Below, one piece after another: positions 53,166 through 61,383 of a DNA stretch of 64,000 nt. Where the stretch lies: positions 62,001 to 126,000 of the forward strand of contig NZ_QEIJ01000003.1 of the NCBI RefSeq assembly GCF_003095395.1, given 5' to 3'. Under the pieces are notes generated by a model, which was not told the DNA's origin, ran no database searches, and worked only from the letters and a program-made list of their open reading frames with translations. Position 1 is the stretch's first letter; every line of letters begins with the position of its first letter. Both the position numbers and the translations under genes were made by a program. This DNA comes from Microbacterium sp. Gd 4-13. Lineage in GTDB: Bacteria; Actinomycetota; Actinomycetes; Actinomycetales; Microbacteriaceae.

Positions 53166-53804
53166 ATGACAACCGTGCTGCTCACCGGCTTCGAGCCCTT
53201 CGCGGGTGACGCGACGAACCCCTCGGGCGACGCCGTCCGAACCGTCGCTGAACGGTGGACGGGAGCGGAAACCCTGGTGACCGAGGTGCTGCCCGTGACC
53301 TTCGCCGGTGCCGCCGAACGTCTCAGGGTGCTGATCGCCGAGCACTCCCCCGATGTCGTCATCGCCACGGGGCTCGCGGGAAACCGCGCTCAGGTGACAC
53401 CGGAGCGCGTCGCGATCAACCTCGCCGACGCCCGAATCCCCGACAACGCGGGCGCGCAGCCGCTCGATGAGCCATCCGTGCCGGGATCACCGGCCGCCTA
53501 TTTCGCGACGCTGCCCGTCAAGGCGATCGCCGCGGCCATCGCCGATGCGGGGATACCCGCATCCGTCTCGCACTCCGCCGGAACCTTCGTCTGCAACCAC
53601 GTCATGTTCACCGCCCTCGACGCCGTCGCCTCGCAGCACGGCGTGAGAGCGGGCTTCGTGCACGTGCCGTGGGCGGCAGAGACCGCACCGGAGGGCGCAC
53701 CCGCCCTGCCTCTCGCAGAGATCGTGCAGTCGCTCGAGGTCGCCGTGCGCGTCGCGGTGGACGCGCGCGGCGATGCGCGCATCACCGGGGGCACGCTCGA
53801 CTGA
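53166..53804 (+). CDS. pcp: Pyroglutamyl-peptidase I
   Basis: Removes N-terminal pyroglutamate from peptides. A 212-residue C15 cysteine peptidase: LLTGFEPFAGDATNPSG at the N-terminus, the catalytic Glu in QVTPERVAINLADARIPDN, the catalytic Cys in SAGTFVCNHVMF and His in GFVHVPWA. Cytoplasmic. TAGCCT (53154-53159) lies exactly 6 nt from ATG 53166, which decides between this codon and the GTG just before it. Confidence 0.94.
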   Translation: MTTVLLTGFEPFAGDATNPSGDAVRTVAERWTGAETLVTEVLPVTFAGAAERLRVLIAEHSPDVVIATGLAGNRAQVTPERVAINLADARIPDNAGAQPLDEPSVPGSPAAYFATLPVKAIAAAIADAGIPASVSHSAGTFVCNHVMFTALDAVASQHGVRAGFVHVPWAAETAPEGAPALPLAEIVQSLEVAVRVAVDARGDARITGGTLD

Positions 53805-53937
53805 GATCGGGCACTCCAGCATCCGACCCTGCCGGCGCCGTGTCGCGAGCGGAGGAGAAGTCACGGGCGGAGGACCCGAGGCGGCTCGCTCCTCCTCCCC
53901 CGGTGAGATGTCCTCCACCGGTGACGCGGATGCTGCG

Positions 53938-55152
53938 TCAGCGACGCCCGACGTGCAGCACGGCACGCACGATCAGCCCGGCGGCGAGCGCCCAGAACGC
54001 CGCGCTCACCCCCGCGATCGCGATGCCGGATGCGGCGACGAGGAAGGTGACGACGGCCGGCACCCGCTCGCCCGGGTCGTCGATCGCCTGCTGGATCGCC
54101 GAACCGAACGCCCCGAACAGCGCCAGGCCCGCGACGGCCGGGATGACTCCGACGGGGGCGAGCAGCACGAGGGCGGCGAACGCGGCGGAGAGCGCACCGA
54201 GCACCAGGTACGAACCCCCCGCGGAGACACCCGCGACCCACCGGCGGTTCGGGTCGGGGTGGGAGTCGGGGCCGGCGGCGATCGCCGCGCTGATCGCGCC
54301 GAGGTTGACGGCGTGCCCGCCGGCGGTCGCGGCGGCTGCCGTACCGAGACCCGTGACGAGCATCGCCGGCCGCCACGGGATCTCGTAGCCGAAGCTGCGC
54401 ATGACCGCCACGCCCGGCACGTTCTGCGACGCCATCGTCACCACGAAGAGCGGAAGCCCGATGCCGATGACGGCGCCCACGGTGAAGGTCGGAGCGGTGA
54501 ACTCCAGTCGCGGCAGGAGCGCCGCAGCATCCGTCCCCACTCCGGTGCGTGCGAGCTCGACCGCGACCACCACGATCGCGGCCACGAAGGCCAGGGGCAC
54601 CGCCCAGCGCGGCAGCAACCGCGAGAAGACGAGCCACACGACGATCACCGGCGCCACGCCCCACGGGTTGGCGACCAGGCCGCCGAACGGGGCGACGCAC
54701 AACGGCAGCAGCACTCCGGCGAGCATCGCCTGCGCGATCGACGGGGGGATGCGGGCGATGAGCGCGCCGATCGGCGGGAACAGCGCGGTGAGCAGGATCA
54801 GCGCCGCTGCCACGAGGAACCCGCCGACGGCGGCCGACCATCCACCCTCGACCGCGCCGGTCGCCGCGAGGAGGGCGACGCCGGGTGTCGACCAGGCGAT
54901 CGTGATCGGCATGCGGAAGCGCCAGGCCATCACGATGCAGCCCAGCCCCGCCGCGAGGGTGACGGCGAGCAGACCGCTGGCCGCCTGTCCCGGCGTCGCG
55001 CCGACCGCGCGAAGCCCGGTGAGAACCACCGCGAACGTACTCGTGAACCCGACGAGGGCGGTCACGACACCCGCGATGATGGGTCGCGACAACGATGCGG
55101 TGGGCGGGGCGGACGGCGTCGACGACGCGGCGGACGGTGGCACGGCGGACAT
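53938..55152 (-). CDS. Benzoate/H+ symporter family transporter (BenE-like)
   Basis: A 404-residue membrane protein with about 12 spans, of the BenE family related to nucleobase-ascorbate transporters. Family segments: AWRFRMPITIAWSTPGVALLAATGAVEGGW (cited as PITIAWSTPGVALLA), ANPWGVAPVIVVWL, VVTMASQNVPGVAVMRSFGYEIPWRP (cited as TMASQNVPGVAVMRSFGY) and GGHAVNLGAISAAI. It probably takes up benzoate or another aromatic acid, but no catabolic genes are adjacent. TAGCGT lies 8 nt before the ATG; no ribosome site is seen. Confidence 0.85.
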   Translation of the reverse strand: MSAVPPSAASSTPSAPPTASLSRPIIAGVVTALVGFTSTFAVVLTGLRAVGATPGQAASGLLAVTLAAGLGCIVMAWRFRMPITIAWSTPGVALLAATGAVEGGWSAAVGGFLVAAALILLTALFPPIGALIARIPPSIAQAMLAGVLLPLCVAPFGGLVANPWGVAPVIVVWLVFSRLLPRWAVPLAFVAAIVVVAVELARTGVGTDAAALLPRLEFTAPTFTVGAVIGIGLPLFVVTMASQNVPGVAVMRSFGYEIPWRPAMLVTGLGTAAAATAGGHAVNLGAISAAIAAGPDSHPDPNRRWVAGVSAGGSYLVLGALSAAFAALVLLAPVGVIPAVAGLALFGAFGSAIQQAIDDPGERVPAVVTFLVAASGIAIAGVSAAFWALAAGLIVRAVLHVGRR

Positions 55153-55225
55153 GAGGTCGAACGCTACCGCACCCGATCCTTCCGCCGACAACCCGGCCTC
55201 GCCGCCGAAGTGTCGACGAAAGTCG

Positions 55226-56377
55226 TCAGGCCGTGATGACCTGCGCGGTTCCGATCTGGGCGTCGGGGCCCATCTCGGCGGCCATGCGGTTGGCCTCCTC
55301 GATGAGGGTCTTGACGATGTCGGCCTCGGGCACGGTCTTGATGACCTGGCCCTTGACGAAGATCTGCCCCTTGCCGTTGCCGGAGGCGACTCCGAGGTCG
55401 GCCTCGCGCGCCTCACCGGGACCGTTGACGACGCAACCCATGACGGCGACGCGCAACGGCACGGTCATGTCTTTGAGCCCCTCGGTCACGTCGTCGGCGA
55501 GCGTGTACACGTCGACCTGGGCGCGCCCACAGGACGGGCACGAGACGATCTCGAGCTTGCGCTCGCGCAGGTTGAGCGACTGCAGGATCTGGTGACCGAC
55601 CTTGACCTCTTCGGCCGGCGGCGCCGACAGCGACACGCGGATGGTGTCGCCGATGCCCTCGGAGAGCAGGATGCCGAAAGCGGTGGCCGACTTGATCGTG
55701 CCCTGGAACGCGGGGCCCGCCTCGGTCACGCCGAGGTGCAGCGGCCAGTCGCCCATCTGAGCGAGCAGACGGTAGGCCTGCACCATGATCACCGGGTCGT
55801 TGTGCTTGACCGAGATCTTGAAGTCGTGGAAGTCGTGCTCCTCGAACAGGCTGGCCTCCCAGCGCGCGCTCTCGGCGAGCGCCTCAGGGGTGGCCTTGCC
55901 GTACTTCTCGAGCAGACGGGGGTCGAGCGATCCGGCGTTGACGCCGATCCGCAGTGACACGCCCGCCGCCTTCGCGGCCGCGGCGATCGAGCCGACCTGG
56001 TCGTCGAACTTGCGGATGTTGCCCGGGTTGACGCGCACCGCGGCGCACCCGGCGTCGATCGCCTGGAAGACGTACTTCGGCTGGAAGTGGATGTCGGCGA
56101 TGACGGGGATCTGGCTCTTCTTCGCGATGATGTGCAGCACGTCGGCGTCGTCCTGCGACGGCACGGCGACGCGCACGATCTCGCAGCCGGATGCTGTCAG
56201 CTCGGCGATCTGCTGCAGCGTGGCGTTGATGTTCGTGGTCGGTGTCGTCGTCATCGATTGGACGCTGACGGGAGCGTCACCGCCGACGAGGACCTTACCG
56301 ACCTTGATCTGACGGCTCTTCCGGCGGGGGGCGAGAACCTGGGCGACTCGCGGCATCCCTAAATTGACTGCAGGCAC
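55226..56377 (-). CDS. ispG: Flavodoxin-dependent HMBPP synthase (GcpE)
   Basis: Converts MEcPP to HMBPP in the MEP isoprenoid pathway. A 383-residue iron-sulfur enzyme: [19 protein letters not shown] (cited as [12 protein letters not shown]), [29 protein letters not shown] (cited as [10 protein letters not shown]), [13 protein letters not shown], and the cluster ligands in SCPSCGR and [12 protein letters not shown] with the final Glu nearby. GTG 56377 is supported by TAGGCT exactly 6 nt upstream on the minus strand. Divergent from the Trp leader. The M50 protease and dxr lie upstream on the same strand, separated by plus-strand genes. Confidence 0.95.
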   Translation of the reverse strand: MPAVNLGMPRVAQVLAPRRKSRQIKVGKVLVGGDAPVSVQSMTTTPTTNINATLQQIAELTASGCEIVRVAVPSQDDADVLHIIAKKSQIPVIADIHFQPKYVFQAIDAGCAAVRVNPGNIRKFDDQVGSIAAAAKAAGVSLRIGVNAGSLDPRLLEKYGKATPEALAESARWEASLFEEHDFHDFKISVKHNDPVIMVQAYRLLAQMGDWPLHLGVTEAGPAFQGTIKSATAFGILLSEGIGDTIRVSLSAPPAEEVKVGHQILQSLNLRERKLEIVSCPSCGRAQVDVYTLADDVTEGLKDMTVPLRVAVMGCVVNGPGEAREADLGVASGNGKGQIFVKGQVIKTVPEADIVKTLIEEANRMAAEMGPDAQIGTAQVITA

Positions 56378-56426
56378 GTGCCCAGCCTACGCCGGGCGAC
56401 CTGCGAAGAGGCCGAAGCCGGTGTGG

Positions 56427-56432
56427 TACGTT
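56427..56432 (+). promoter_or_regulatory. -10 box of the Trp leader, leaderless arrangement
   Basis: TACGTT, 6 nt before the leader-peptide ATG. It predicts that transcription starts at or next to that codon. Confidence 0.6.
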
Positions 56433-56438
56433 CGGCGC

Positions 56439-56474
56439 ATGTCCGCGAACCGCTCCTGGTGGCCCACCGTTTAG
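56439..56474 (+). CDS. trpL: Trp leader peptide
   Basis: An 11-residue peptide, MSANRSWWPTV, with tandem Trp codons, followed by mutually exclusive hairpins and a terminator. Ribosome stalling at the two Trp codons under Trp shortage would free the antiterminator. Similar leaders precede anthranilate synthase genes in Streptomyces and Corynebacterium. Confidence 0.9.
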   Translation: MSANRSWWPTV

Positions 56475-56522
56475 GCGGTGGGCGTTCGCACGTTGACAGA
56501 CCGCCCGCGAGGCGGTCTTTTT
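56462..56522 (+). promoter_or_regulatory. Tryptophan transcription attenuator
   Basis: Hairpin 1:2 is GCCCACCG / CGGTGGGC (56462-56483) and covers the leader stop codon. GGCGGT within its right arm (56474-56479) can instead pair with ACCGCC at about 56500-56505 as antiterminator. The competing terminator is AGACCGCC / GGCGGTCT (56498-56518) followed by a T-run to 56522. Confidence 0.9.
56498..56522 (+). terminator. Attenuator terminator
   Basis: Eight-bp stem AGACCGCC / GGCGGTCT, 5-nt loop, then TTTTT: a classical Rho-independent terminator, unusual in this GC-rich window where most hairpins lack T-runs. Confidence 0.93.
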
Positions 56523-56571
56523 CGTTAGGCAGCCGCGTCGGGCGACCGCCCCTTCCGACGAAAGACCGACC

Positions 56572-58485
56572 ATGACCGGCCCCGCACCCCTCTCCCGCCT
56601 GCACGCCCTCGCCGCGGGAACCGAGCCGTTCGCGCTGATCGCGCGCGACGGCCGCACCGTCGAGATCCTCACCGGCGACGTCGTCGACGTCTCGCTCCTC
56701 GCCGACATCCCGCTCACCGACACCGACGGGACCGCTCGCGAGATCCTCGCCCTCGTCCCGTACCGCCAGGTCGTCGAGCGCGGCTTCGTCTGCCGCGACG
56801 ACGACGCGCCGCTGCGGTGCCTGGTCGTCGACGAGCACGTGGCGGTGACGCGCGACGAAGCTCTGGCCGCGCTGCCGTCCGAACCCGTGCCGTTCGAGGA
56901 TGCCGGGTTCGACATCGCCGACGAGGAGTACGCCGACATCGTCCGGCGGGTGATCTCCGACGAGATCGGCCGCGGCGAGGGCGCGAACTTCGTGATCCGT
57001 CGCGACTTCACCGCCCGGGTCACCGCCGACGAGCGCACGGCCGCGCTGACCTGGTTCCGCGCCCTGCTCGAGCACGAACGCGGCGCCTACTGGACCTTCG
57101 CCGTCATCACCCCCGGTCTCGTCGCCGTGGGAGCGAGCCCCGAGGCGCACGTGATCGCCCGCGAGGGCGTGGTGACGATGAACCCGATCTCGGGCACCTT
57201 CCGCCACCCCGCGGGGGGCGCGACGGCCGAGACCCTGAGCGAATTCCTCTCCTCGACGAAGGAGACCGAGGAGCTCTTCATGGTCGTCGACGAAGAGCTC
57301 AAGATGATGAGCGCCGTCTGCTCCGACGGCGGACGCATCACCGGGCCGCATCTCAAGGAGATGTCGCGCCTGACCCACACCGAGTACGTGCTCCGCGGGC
57401 GCAGTCGCCTCGACCCCCGCGACATCCTGCGCGAGACCATGTTCGCCCCCACCGTGACCGGGTCGCCGATGCAGAACGCCTGCGCCGTGATCGCGCGCCA
57501 CGAGCGAGGGCCTCGCGGCTACTACTCCGGCGTCGCCGCCCTCTTCACACCCTCCGCGACGACGGACGACGGCGCCACCCACGATCTCGACGCGCCCATC
57601 CTCATCCGCACCGCCTATCTGTCCGACGGGCAGCTGCGGGTGCCGGTCGGCGCCACCCTCGTCCGCCACTCCGACCCCGACGGCGAGGTCGGCGAGACGC
57701 ACGGGAAGGCCGCGGGCGTGCTGGGAGCCATCGGCGCGATCGCTCGCGACGTGCCCGTGGCGCAGCATCCGACCGCCGACCCCGACTCCCCCGCCGCCGT
57801 CGAGCGCCCCTCTCTCGCGGACGACCCCGCGGTGGCCGAGCTGCTGTCGTCGCGGAACTCCCGGCTCGCACCGTTCTGGATGAACCCGCAGGAGAGCGAG
57901 GTCGTCGGTCCCTTCGCCGGACGGCGTGCCCTCGTCGTCGATGCGGAGGACCGCTTCACCACGATGCTCGCCCATCAACTGCGCCACCTCGGTCTCGAGG
58001 TCGACATCGCGCCCTGGGCCGACGTCACCGACGCGCAGATCGACGACGCCGAGCTCGTCGTGTCCGGCCCCGGTCCCGGTGATCCCCGCGACACCTCCAG
58101 CGCGCGCATCCGCCGGATGCGCGAGGTGGTGGAGCGCCGGCGTGATGCGGGCGCACCGCTGCTCGCCGTGTGCCTGAGTCACCAGATCCTCGCCGACTCG
58201 TTCGGCCTCGACCTCGCTCCGCTGGAGCGCCCGCACCAGGGCCTGCAGAAGACCGTCGACGTCTTCGGCGAGGAGGCGTCGATCGGCTTCTACAACACGT
58301 TCACCGCTCGACGGTCGGATGCTGCGCGCACGGGTGACGTCGAGATCGCGGCCGATCCGGTCACGGGCGACGTGTACGCGCTGCGCGGGGCGGGTTTCGC
58401 GTCGGTGCAGGGGCACCTCGAGTCGATCCTGTCGCGTGACGGCATGCGCACCCTCGAGAGGCTGGTCGCCCAGGCTCTCGCCTGA
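56572..58485 (+). CDS. trpE: Fused anthranilate synthase (TrpEG / PhzE-type)
   Basis: A 637-residue fusion. Residues 1-400 are a chorismate-binding (TrpE-like) domain: NFVIRRDFTARV, SPEAHVIAREG, NPISGTFRH, the EELFMVVDEELKMMS metal region and GSPMQNACAVI. Residues about 435-637 are a type 1 glutamine amidotransferase: VSGPGPGDPRD, the nucleophile in AVCLSHQILADSFGL, and VQGHLESIL with catalytic His and Glu. This order and details such as GFYNTFTAR resemble PhzE, which makes 2-amino-2-deoxyisochorismate, as well as the Streptomyces TrpEG. The Trp attenuator directly upstream points to anthranilate formation. No phenazine genes are near. Confidence 0.85.
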   Translation: MTGPAPLSRLHALAAGTEPFALIARDGRTVEILTGDVVDVSLLADIPLTDTDGTAREILALVPYRQVVERGFVCRDDDAPLRCLVVDEHVAVTRDEALAALPSEPVPFEDAGFDIADEEYADIVRRVISDEIGRGEGANFVIRRDFTARVTADERTAALTWFRALLEHERGAYWTFAVITPGLVAVGASPEAHVIAREGVVTMNPISGTFRHPAGGATAETLSEFLSSTKETEELFMVVDEELKMMSAVCSDGGRITGPHLKEMSRLTHTEYVLRGRSRLDPRDILRETMFAPTVTGSPMQNACAVIARHERGPRGYYSGVAALFTPSATTDDGATHDLDAPILIRTAYLSDGQLRVPVGATLVRHSDPDGEVGETHGKAAGVLGAIGAIARDVPVAQHPTADPDSPAAVERPSLADDPAVAELLSSRNSRLAPFWMNPQESEVVGPFAGRRALVVDAEDRFTTMLAHQLRHLGLEVDIAPWADVTDAQIDDAELVVSGPGPGDPRDTSSARIRRMREVVERRRDAGAPLLAVCLSHQILADSFGLDLAPLERPHQGLQKTVDVFGEEASIGFYNTFTARRSDAARTGDVEIAADPVTGDVYALRGAGFASVQGHLESILSRDGMRTLERLVAQALA

Positions 58486-58492
58486 ACTGTCG

Positions 58493-59818
58493 TCAGACGA
58501 TCGAGATCGGGTTGAACAGGTCGGCGAGCACCAGGATGCCGCCCATCCCGACCAGCAGCACCACGACGACCAGCGTCACCGGAACGAGCTTGGTCGCATC
58601 CACCGGTGTGCTGACGCGGTTGCGAAGACGCGCCCAGAACCGCTTGACGCCGTCCCACAGGGCAACGACCACGTGCCCGCCGTCGAGTGGCAGCAGCGGG
58701 ATGAGGTTGAACACGAACAGGGCGATGTTCAGCGACGCGAGGAGCTCGAGGATTCCCGCAGCGCGATTCTGGATCGGCGCATCGACCGCGGCGATGTCGC
58801 CGGCGAGGCGGCCGGCCCCGACGACGCTCAGCGGTCCATTGGGGTCGCGCTCCTGCCCGGTGAACAGGTCGACGGCGGTCTCGTAGACCCGCACGGGAAG
58901 CTGCGTCATGACACCCGCAACCGCGCCGAGCCGTTCGAAGGTCATCTCGGTACCCACCCATGCGGGCTGCGCCACGAGCGCGGTCTGCGCGCCGACGCCG
59001 ATGAACCCGACCTCCTCGGTCTGCACCGCACCGTCGTCGCCGACCACCGCGCGCCCGAGATCGTCGGTGACGGCGCGAGTGGTCAGCGCCGGGGTGATCG
59101 AGAGAGTCTTCTCGACGCCGTCGCGCGAGATCACGATGGGGAGCGCCTGATTCGGCGACTGCTGGATGATGGTCGACGCATCGGCGAACGTCGACACGGG
59201 GGTGCCGTCGACCGAGACCAGCACGTCTCCGGGCAGCACCCCGGCCTCGGCGGCGGGAGCCACCGGATCCGACGCGACGCAGTCGGTGCGACCCGCATCT
59301 GCCGAGATCACGCATTCGTTGACCGAGGCCAGGGTGGTCGTGGCCGTCTGCACCCCGATGCCGCTCGCGAGAACCGTGAAGATCACGATCGCCAGCAGCA
59401 GGTTCATGACCGGGCCGCCCAGCATGATCACGACGCGCTTCCAGACCGGCAGTTTGTAGAAGACGCGGTCTTCGACCCCGACGAGCGTTTCGTCGTTCGC
59501 CGCGCGCGCGTCCTGCACCATCGTGGCGAACATCGCGCGCATGCGACCGCGGGGCTTGCCGGCGTCGGCGTCGTCGGAGGACGGCGGATACATGCCGGCC
59601 ATCGAGATGTAGCCGCCCAGGGGAAAGGCCTTGAACCCGTACTCCGTCTCGCCGATCCGCTTCGACCACAGGGTCGGCCCGAACCCGATCATGTACTGCC
59701 CGACGCGGACGCCGAAGAGCTTCGCGGGAACCAGGTGCCCGACCTCGTGCAGCGCGATCGACACAGCCAGTCCCACCACGAGCAGGACGACTCCGACGAT
59801 GAAGGCAAGGGCGGTCAC
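58493..59818 (-). CDS. M50 site-2 intramembrane metalloprotease (RseP-like)
   Basis: A 441-residue membrane protease that cuts substrates, typically anti-sigma factors, within the membrane. First span contains HEVGHLVPAKLFGVRVGQY (HExxH zinc site), then FGPTLWSKRIGETEYGFKAFPLGGYI (cited as GFKAFPLGGYI), a PDZ domain with GVLPGDVLVSVDGTPV at about residues 185-260, and near the C-terminus NLIPLLPLDGGHV with the third zinc ligand. GTG 59818 is chosen because TACGGT lies 7 nt upstream on the minus strand. It has the classical location between dxr and ispG. Confidence 0.92.
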   Translation of the reverse strand: MTALAFIVGVVLLVVGLAVSIALHEVGHLVPAKLFGVRVGQYMIGFGPTLWSKRIGETEYGFKAFPLGGYISMAGMYPPSSDDADAGKPRGRMRAMFATMVQDARAANDETLVGVEDRVFYKLPVWKRVVIMLGGPVMNLLLAIVIFTVLASGIGVQTATTTLASVNECVISADAGRTDCVASDPVAPAAEAGVLPGDVLVSVDGTPVSTFADASTIIQQSPNQALPIVISRDGVEKTLSITPALTTRAVTDDLGRAVVGDDGAVQTEEVGFIGVGAQTALVAQPAWVGTEMTFERLGAVAGVMTQLPVRVYETAVDLFTGQERDPNGPLSVVGAGRLAGDIAAVDAPIQNRAAGILELLASLNIALFVFNLIPLLPLDGGHVVVALWDGVKRFWARLRNRVSTPVDATKLVPVTLVVVVLLVGMGGILVLADLFNPISIV

Positions 59819-59912
59819 AGCGATCACCGTACTCCGGCATGTCTTTGAATGGGCCGAGCGTGCCGACCCTTCCCCCGCAGCCGGTCGCACCGTGGCGCGC
59901 TAGCCTGGCGGG

Positions 59913-60509
59913 ATGAGCACACGGGCGGCGCGCGCGATCCGCGGCGCCGTGTTCGCGGGCATCGCCACGGTCACGGCCGCTGCCGCCCATACCCTCGGCG
60001 GCGGCGCCGCGCCTTCGCCCCTGTTCTGCGCGATCCTCTTCGCCCTCGCCGTTCCCCCGACCACGGCTCTCGCCTCACCGCGACCGGCTCCCGGGCGCGC
60101 GGCACTGGCGGTCGGCGCCGGCCAGCTGCTCTTCCACGGAGCCTTCGCCGTGGTGGGCGACATCGGAACCGTGGCGGCGACCGCATACGCGACACGCGGC
60201 CATGTGCACGGGGCCGCCTCGACGTGGACGATGGATGCGACGGGGGTCGCCGGCGTCGACATGACGCTCGCCCACGTGCTCGCCGCGATCGTGACGATCG
60301 CCCTCGTCTGCCACGGGGAGTCGCTGCTCGCGCGGATCCGCGCCTGGGTCATCCGCCGGGCCTGCGCTGCGGTGGCCGTGCCGTCCGCGTCCGCCGTCCT
60401 CCGCCGTGTCGATGCGCTTCCCACCCGACCGCGCGCCCGGGCGGTGCTGCCGCCCGGACTCGGACGCCGAGGACCACCGACCCCTCTCCCGGTCCCCTTC
60501 GCCGCCTGA
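59913..60509 (+). CDS. Membrane protein next to the YcnI copper gene
   Basis: A 198-residue protein with four predicted spans (about 10-30, 38-55, 65-90, 110-135) and a basic, Pro/Arg-rich C-terminal tail. His residues flank the third and fourth spans (LLFHGAFAVVG, RGHVHGAA, LAHVLAA). No family recognised with certainty. It lies 99 bp before a YcnI protein; such pairs are commonly copper-related, so a role in copper handling is inferred. TAGCCT lies exactly 6 nt before the ATG. Confidence 0.7.
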   Translation: MSTRAARAIRGAVFAGIATVTAAAAHTLGGGAAPSPLFCAILFALAVPPTTALASPRPAPGRAALAVGAGQLLFHGAFAVVGDIGTVAATAYATRGHVHGAASTWTMDATGVAGVDMTLAHVLAAIVTIALVCHGESLLARIRAWVIRRACAAVAVPSASAVLRRVDALPTRPRARAVLPPGLGRRGPPTPLPVPFAA

Positions 60510-60608
60510 GCGCGGCGTCCCTTCGCTGCGGCATCCGCGGCACCCCCACCTTCGGCGATCGCCGCAGCCGCGTACGCGCGCGGCGTCGCCCGCATCCGAG
60601 AGAGAACC

Positions 60609-61295
60609 ATGACTTCCACCACCCGTACCCGCATCCTCGCCGGCATCGTGCTGGGGGCGGCCCTCGCTGTCGCCGTCCCGCTCGCCGCATCCGCCCACGT
60701 GCACGTGACCCCCGAGAACGCGTCGGCCGATGCATCCACGAGCCTCACGTTCTCGTTCAGCCACGGCTGCGACGAGTCGCCCACCACCTCGATGATCATC
60801 GACATCCCCGAGGGCGTCACGAACGTCGTGCCCGTCGCCGACGCGAACTGGACGATCGAGCGCGACGTCGCAGACAACGGCACCGTCTCGCGCGTCACCT
60901 ACTCCGCGGTCGCGCCCGTCGAGAACGGGATCAAGGGCGAGGTGAGCCTCGACGCCCGCTTCAGCGCAGAGCTCGCCGAGACCGACGTCGCCTTCCCCGT
61001 CACGCAGGTGTGCGTCACCGGCCAGACCGCGTGGACCGAGGTGGCCGCCGAGGGAGCCGACGAGCCCGAATCGCCCGCACCCATCGTCTCGGTCGGAGCC
61101 GTCTCAGCGGGCGGCGACGAGCACGCCGGCCACGGGGCCACGGCGGAGGACGACACCGCTGATGCCGTCGACGCCGCCCCGGCCGCCTCACTGCGCGCCG
61201 ACCCGACGGCCCTGTGGCTCGGCGGCGCAGGGCTCGCCCTCGGCGCGATCGCCCTGGTCGTCGCGGTGACGGCGCTCGTGCGTCGACGCGCCTGA
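60609..61295 (+). CDS. ycnI: YcnI-like (DUF1775) copper chaperone
   Basis: A 228-residue exported, membrane-anchored protein. The signal peptide ends ASA, so the mature N-terminus is HVHVTPENASAD: in YcnI proteins the N-terminal His ligates Cu(II). The DUF1775 domain (residues 29-150) includes FSFSHGCDESPTTSMIIDIPEG, cited as SHGCDESPTTSM. A His-containing acidic linker follows (DEHAGHG), then a C-terminal membrane span (about 205-224) and RRRA. Probably collects copper at the outer face of the membrane. Likely in one transcription unit with the preceding membrane protein. Confidence 0.9.
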   Translation: MTSTTRTRILAGIVLGAALAVAVPLAASAHVHVTPENASADASTSLTFSFSHGCDESPTTSMIIDIPEGVTNVVPVADANWTIERDVADNGTVSRVTYSAVAPVENGIKGEVSLDARFSAELAETDVAFPVTQVCVTGQTAWTEVAAEGADEPESPAPIVSVGAVSAGGDEHAGHGATAEDDTADAVDAAPAASLRADPTALWLGGAGLALGAIALVVAVTALVRRRA

Positions 61296-61383
61296 CACAC
61301 CCGTCACGGCCGCCTCGACACGGGGCGGCCGTGACACCGCGCTCTCGGGAGCCGACGCGCGCGGGTGCGAGAATGGATGCAAC

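Noticed and set aside
56572..58485. Phenazine biosynthesis locus
   Set aside because: The fused enzyme resembles PhzE, but no other phz genes are nearby and the upstream Trp attenuator favours tryptophan metabolism.
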